Below, one piece after another: positions 7,521 through 10,147 of a stretch of DNA of 10,147 bases. Source of the stretch: Spirochaetaceae bacterium (lineage in GTDB: Bacteria > Spirochaetota > Spirochaetia > Treponematales > Breznakiellaceae); assembly GCA_031265535.1 (NCBI GenBank), contig JAISCO010000331.1, positions 1 through 10,147 of the forward strand, written 5' to 3'. Within the stretch, counting starts at the first letter, position 1. Each line of letters starts with the position of its first letter. Both the position numbers and the translations under genes were made by a program. A model generated the notes under the pieces. That model searched no databases and was not told the origin of the DNA. It was given only the letters and a program-made list of their open reading frames with translations.

Positions 7521-7781
7521 CAGGGCGAAAGCCCACAGTTAATAAATTTCCTTGCAGAACGAAGCTCGAAGAGCTTCCTTCGCAAAGTCTGGTTTAATAC
7601 CCCGCAGCAAATTTGCGCGCTTGCCTTGTTTGCGCCGCCTGCAAAAATTTGGTATTAAACCAGACAGTATTATAAATTTCATCCCCCGATCGCGGCCGTG
7701 AACCAACGGCAAGTTGGCGCTTGACAGACGGGTAATTTGTGGACAGTCCAGAGGGAACGGTTAATGGGGAGCAGGATGATA
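7521..7781. other. Intergenic region between convergent genes, rich in hairpins
   Basis: No gene is seen. GGGC-GAAA-GCCC (7523-7534) begins two bases after the upstream stop codon. GAAGCTC-gaa-GAGCTTC follows at 7561-7577. Next is a 15-bp inverted repeat (listed separately). Finally there are CCAAC/GTTGG at 7703-7717 and the palindrome TGGACAGTCCA at 7740-7750. The region lies between the plus-strand operon and the minus-strand toxin gene and probably ends both transcripts, although none of the hairpins has a good T-run. Confidence 0.6.
7587..7665. repeat. Perfect 15-bp inverted repeat around a 49-bp spacer
   Basis: GTCTGGTTTAATACC (7587-7601) is the exact reverse complement of GGTATTAAACCAGAC (7651-7665). 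The spacer can pair further: AAATTTGC at 7609-7616 with GCAAAAATTT at 7641-7650 across a small bulge. It also holds the palindrome GCAAATTTGC (7607-7616). Near-direct repeats CAGTTAATAAATTTC (7536-7550) and CAGTATTATAAATTTC (7665-7680) lie on either side. This could be a small non-autonomous mobile element, a structured RNA or a bidirectional terminator; the sequence alone does not decide. Confidence 0.8.
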
Positions 7782-8198
7782 TCAGCGTATAAAAAGTATC
7801 TTAAGTTTTTTTTCATGTTTTATCGCGTCAAACTCGGCATGATCAGAACTTACAACCGGAATGTCAAGGTAAGACGCGATGCCAAGCAGTGCGGAATCGG
7901 CGAGGGAAACGGCGTAATTTGTCTTAAACCGCGCCGATTCCCTGATAAATTCCGCGCTGTAATCAATGATATTGATACAGGAATTGTTTACCGTATCAAA
8001 AACTTCTTCGGCTTTATCGCGACTTATGTAAAGCTGGTCATAGTAAACTTCAAGAAGATTTACGGAACACATATATACTGCTATTTTATTCAACAGAGCT
8101 TGTTCAAGCAGTTTTGTGACTGTATCGACTCCTTTTTCATTGCGCAAAACCGCAATCAGGGCGCAGGCGTCAAGAAGGTAGTTCAGTTTTTTTGCCAT
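7782..8198 (-). CDS. PIN-domain toxin, VapC-like ribonuclease
   Basis: A 138-residue protein that matches a single PIN domain over its whole length. PIN toxins are Mg-dependent endoribonucleases that cleave tRNA or rRNA when freed from their antitoxin. The expected acidic quartet is visible: D10 (LLDACALI), E50 (NLLEVYYD), D101 (SLADSALLG) and D119 (VSSDHAEFD). The catalytic set appears complete, so activity is plausible. The ATG at 8198 lies inside the 3' end of the upstream antitoxin gene (16-bp overlap), with only weak purine-rich sequence before it; this fits coupled translation in a toxin-antitoxin operon. The gene runs opposite to the housekeeping operon and converges with it. The specific RNA target cannot be read from sequence. 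The long opposite-strand frame over this locus is an antisense shadow. Confidence 0.87.
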   Translation of the reverse strand: MAKKLNYLLDACALIAVLRNEKGVDTVTKLLEQALLNKIAVYMCSVNLLEVYYDQLYISRDKAEEVFDTVNNSCINIIDYSAEFIRESARFKTNYAVSLADSALLGIASYLDIPVVSSDHAEFDAIKHEKKLKILFIR

Positions 8199-8536
8199 TT
8201 TGTACGCCGCCCGCCGGCTTCTTTGGAAAGTTCTTGTTCTTTATCGGAATGGCAGCGTTCAAGGAAGCGGTCAACCTCATGTCCGTCTGTGTACCCCAAA
8301 AGTCCGAATAGTTTATGTGTCGCCTCTTCCCGCTTCCCGGGGGCAACCGACCGTCTACCGCGAATAGCTTCATCAACCCTGCGCCGCCGGCCTTCGTATA
8401 CAGCTTCCATAGGGGCATATTCCGACTGCTGCCATACTCGTTCCGCAATGAAATCATTCAGCGGCTCGTCCCCTGCCGTAAGCAGCATGGCTTCATACAC
8501 GTCTTCTTCAAACTTAACGGTAAGATCTTTTAACAT
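8183..8536 (-). CDS. Putative antitoxin (RHH-like N-terminus) paired with the PIN toxin
   Basis: A 117-residue protein I do not recognise as a named family. Residues 4-9 (DLTVKF) followed by DVYEAMLLTAG and a helix from about 26 look like a ribbon-helix-helix DNA-binding fold: one strand and two helices. A very basic stretch (GRRRRVDEAIRGRR, 49-62) follows. The C-terminal part (about 70-105) is helical and charged and would be the likely toxin-binding region. The start is well supported: GGAGG (minus strand, 8545-8549) lies 8 nt before the ATG. The gene precedes the toxin and overlaps it by 16 bp, the usual antitoxin-first order. By analogy with VapB-type systems it probably represses its own promoter, but I found no convincing operator palindrome. 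The antitoxin role rests mainly on position; the fold call is inference. Confidence 0.75.
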   Translation of the reverse strand: MLKDLTVKFEEDVYEAMLLTAGDEPLNDFIAERVWQQSEYAPMEAVYEGRRRRVDEAIRGRRSVAPGKREEATHKLFGLLGYTDGHEVDRFLERCHSDKEQELSKEAGGRRTKWQKN

Positions 8537-8544
8537 AAGCTTTT

Positions 8545-8549
8545 CCTCC
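8545..8549 (-). promoter_or_regulatory. Ribosome binding site of the antitoxin
   Basis: GGAGG on the minus strand with an 8-nt gap to the ATG at 8536. It is the strongest translation signal on this strand and supports the antitoxin as the first gene of the pair. The toxin start has no comparable site, consistent with the antitoxin being made in excess. Confidence 0.75.
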
Positions 8550-8655
8550 GCTTTTTAAATTTATAACGATTTGTCGGCATTGTATAGTCCTGCTTTGCCA
8601 GCAATTCCGATTTCAAAACGAAAATCAGCGCAACACGGATGGCCCCTGCAAAGAG

Positions 8656-8683
8656 GTAAAAAGTAAAAAGTAAAAGGTAAAAA
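8656..8683. repeat. A/G-rich short tandem repeat, copy 2
   Basis: GGTAAAAAGTAAAAAGTAAAAGGTAAAAA-type heptamers, containing TAAAAAGTAAAAGGTAA (8664-8680), which matches 142-158 exactly. It lies in the 8537-8725 gap between the antitoxin start and the transposase remnant; apart from the antitoxin ribosome binding site I see nothing else in that gap. Confidence 0.7.
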
Positions 8684-8725
8684 TGTCGCGTCCTGGTTTA
8701 AAGTTGTCATATGAGGAGAAGAAAA

Positions 8726-8938
8726 ATGAAAGATGTGGTAAGGTACAGCGAGGCATTTAAGCTGAGGTTGGTGGAGGACGTGGCCAACGGGAAGTATCCG
8801 AGCCTTGACGAGGCGAGGCGCGGGAACGGGATCCGGGGAGGTTCGACACTGAGGACGTGGATAAAGCGGTACGGGCGGGGAGACAGGAAGTATGAAGCAT
8901 ATCTACGGGGAACGCGGGACAGTTACCCGAATTGCTAA
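8726..8938 (+). pseudogene. Truncated IS3-type transposase OrfA
   Basis: A 70-residue reading frame whose first 50 or so residues match the helix-turn-helix N-terminus of IS3/IS911-type OrfA proteins: VRYSEAFKLRLVEDV, then SLDEARRGNGIRGGSTLRTW and IKRYGRGD. OrfA proteins are normally about 90-130 residues and continue into a leucine-zipper-like helix. Here the sequence leaves the family after GRGD and ends at TAG-free but unrelated residues and a TAA. No OrfB with a DDE integrase core follows. AGGAG at 8714-8718 lies 7 nt before the ATG at 8726, so this start is preferred over 8711. It is best read as the remnant of an insertion sequence; I could not identify its ends. A domesticated small DNA-binding protein is possible but less likely. 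Confidence 0.7.
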
Positions 8939-9264
8939 TTTGAGAGGAGAAAGACATGATGAAAAAGGAAAGACAACGCTGCTTGCGGATGTCAAACTGC
9001 TCATTGGGAAAAGAATATCCGCTATATTAGCGCCCTGCCATTTTCCGGCCCTTACTCCGGCGGTAACGGGTTGCCCGCCTGTTGCGCTTGCCGCGCGCAC
9101 TGACCTACTGTTCGTACACGATTGTAACAGTGGATACATTAAGAATTTTAGAAACCGCGAAGTCAAAGAAGTCGAATAAGTTTTTAAGAGGCCCCTCTTT
9201 CTCTTTCCTTCTTCGACTTTTTCGACTTTGAGGTAAAATATTCTTCTCCCGAATCTTGAAACCG
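8939..9264. other. Region without a recognisable gene
   Basis: There is one good-looking start signal (GAGAGGAG at 8942-8949 before ATG at 8956), but that frame stops after 24 codons. Longer frames on both strands (8892-9179 plus, 8903-9166 minus) show no recognisable motif and are probably chance. The stretch may be decayed insertion-sequence or intergenic repeat DNA. Its right end holds the nested inverted repeat described separately. Confidence 0.55.
9166..9222. repeat. Nested inverted repeat downstream of selA
   Basis: AAGAAGTCGAA (9166-9176) can pair with TTCGACTTTTT (9212-9222) over 11 bp including one G-U. Its loop holds the second palindrome AAGAGG-cc-CCTCTT (9186-9199). GTCGAA-type units repeat nearby (TTCGACTTTTTCGACTTTGA). 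It lies about 40 bp past the selA stop, so it may serve as a transcription end for selA and for anything arriving from the left, though a clean T-run is missing. Confidence 0.5.
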
Positions 9265-10147
9265 CTACCCACAGTTTGAAAGATGTCGAGACGCTACAGC
9301 CTCGATAAACGAGGCTGCGATTAACTTTTCATCTCCGGGCAAAAGCGTACGGACATGGAGTATGACACTGCCGTCTCGGATGGCGGCAATCACCGGAACG
9401 CGCCCTGTCCGCAATCCTGCTGACAGGGCTTCCGCGCTGACGGGTGAGGCGGCTCGTATTTCTACGCCGTATCCCGAAAGCGTGTCTGTTGGGTAAGCCC
9501 CGCCGCCCACCGCGTCACGAGTCTCCACGATCGAAAATACAAAATCGCCGGTATCTGGAACAGAAGCTGCCGCGGACGCCTTCAACATACGGCACAGGGC
9601 GCGGGCTTTTTTCAAGAGGTCGTCTTTGCCTGCCTCTATCATCCTTATTACAGGTATTTCTTTGTGCCTGCCGGAAATATAGAGCCTGAGCGTTGCCTCA
9701 AATGCCGCAAGTGTCATTTTATCAACCCGCAGCGCCCGCAAAAGTTGGTGGCGCTTCATCTTGTCGATGAGGGACCTTGAACCGGCGATTACGCCGATCT
9801 GCGGGCCGCCAAGCAGTTTGTCGCCGGAAAATGTTACGATACCGGAACCCGCTTGAAGGCAGTCTCTGACCGAATGTTCACGGTTTGCAAATGGTATGTC
9901 CAGTTGACAAAGCAGCCCGCTTCCAAGATCCTACATGAACATCAGATTGCGGGAGGACGCAAGCGCCGACAGTTCCTCGCGGGACGTTGATTTTACAAAA
10001 CCGTCTATGCGGTAGTTTGACGGATGAACTTTGAGTAAAACGGCGGTATCTTCCGTGATAGCGTTACGGTAGTCGTCTATATTCGTAGAGTTTGTACAGC
10101 CTACGGCCTTCATTTTTGCGCCGGAAAAGGCCAGAATATCAGGAATC
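9265..10147 (-). pseudogene. selA: selA (selenocysteine synthase), 5'-truncated by the window, with in-frame TAG
   Basis: SelA is a PLP enzyme that converts seryl-tRNA-Sec to selenocysteinyl-tRNA-Sec using selenophosphate. The frame enters from the right edge (IPDILAFSGAKMKAVGCTN) and shows LLKVHPSNYRIDGF and, after the interruption, DLGSGLL. Next come FSGDKLLGGPQIG, whose Lys (codon 9817-9819) is the PLP-binding residue, and RALRVDKMTLAAFEATLRLY. The C-terminus (VPVIAAIRDGSVILHVR) ends naturally at TAG 9265-9267. A single TAG at 9931-9933 interrupts it between LMFM and DLGSG; both sides are in the same frame and nothing is missing, so one substitution explains it. GCTNST replaces the usual GTTNRT. 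The N-terminal part lies outside the window. It may be an early pseudogene, a sequencing error, or less likely a recoded gene. Confidence 0.9.
9931..9933 (-). other. In-frame amber codon within selA
   Basis: CTA on the plus strand reads TAG in the selA frame, at the residue directly before the conserved DLGSG motif. The codon immediately before it is ATG and the one after is GAT. Functional homologues have a sense residue here (variable, such as Thr, Tyr or Glu), so several single-base changes could have produced it. Confidence 0.92.

Noticed and set aside
7721..7750. TTGACA as a -35 box of a promoter
   Set aside because: No acceptable -10 element lies at 16-18 nt, and no plus-strand gene follows.
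7737..8558. Plus-strand open frame of 273 codons
   Set aside because: It is antisense to the toxin-antitoxin pair, has low-complexity unlikely protein sequence, and shows no motif. The minus-strand genes have PIN residues, overlap and a ribosome binding site.
8693..8701. CTGGTTTAA resembling the arm of the 7587-7665 inverted repeat
   Set aside because: Only 9 nt match, which is easily chance. There is no second arm nearby.
8956..9030. 24-codon frame from ATG 8956 with a strong upstream GAGAGGAG
   Set aside because: It stops quickly and does not resemble an OrfB N-terminus. The signal may be a leftover from a decayed gene.
8892..9179. Plus-strand 95-codon frame and the opposing minus-strand frame at 8903-9166
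   Set aside because: Neither has recognisable motifs or a convincing start signal, and they overlap each other almost completely.
9931..9933. TAG as a reassigned sense codon (for example pyrrolysine)
   Set aside because: TAG serves as the normal stop of the radical SAM gene (7518-7520) and of selA itself (9265-9267). The other genes show no internal TAG.
1..10147. CRISPR arrays, tRNA or rRNA genes
   Set aside because: I saw no regularly spaced repeats, no cloverleaf with a TTC-loop signature, and no rRNA-like sequence.

Overview
The window looks like a chromosomal segment of a spirochaete. A Treponema-like bacterium, perhaps host-associated, is my best guess. The reasons are a PBP2-RodA cell-elongation pair followed by a long radical-SAM/DUF2344 fusion, a selA reading frame, moderate GC content and short A/G-rich intergenic repeats. 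This assignment is inferred from gene content and protein style only; no search was run.

Layout. Bases 1-401 are non-coding and unusual: two runs of exactly 16 C, an 11-bp tandem repeat, an A/G-rich heptamer repeat, then a cluster of short hairpins and a possible promoter. A tightly packed plus-strand operon follows from 402 to 7520: cysS (cysteinyl-tRNA synthetase), mrdA (PBP2 transpeptidase, GTG start, 8-bp overlap with cysS), rodA (SEDS glycosyltransferase, 74-bp gap, start set by a G-rich ribosome binding site) and a B12-binding-like radical SAM protein of the TIGR03960 type fused to DUF2344 (its ATG directly follows the rodA stop). PBP2 and RodA together form the peptidoglycan synthase of the elongation machinery. 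cysS and the radical SAM protein probably share transcription with them without sharing the function.

From 7521 on, the character changes to accessory or decaying DNA. A 15-bp perfect inverted repeat with near-direct repeats on its flanks lies between convergent genes. Next comes a minus-strand toxin-antitoxin module (8536 down to 7782): a putative ribbon-helix-helix antitoxin overlapping a PIN-domain (VapC-type) toxin. Then come a second copy of the A/G heptamer repeat, a truncated IS3-type transposase OrfA, and about 325 bp with no convincing gene.

The right edge holds the C-terminal two thirds of selA on the minus strand (selenocysteine synthase), running off the window. It is interrupted by one in-frame TAG just before the conserved DLGSG motif. 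Both sides are in the same frame and well conserved, so this is either a recent nonsense mutation or a base-call error. It matters because SelA is needed for bacterial selenoprotein synthesis.

I do not see a clearly new multi-gene system. The points most worth a second look are the selA amber codon, the paired 16-C tracts, the inverted-repeat element at 7587-7665, and the toxin-antitoxin pair with its unrecognised antitoxin.
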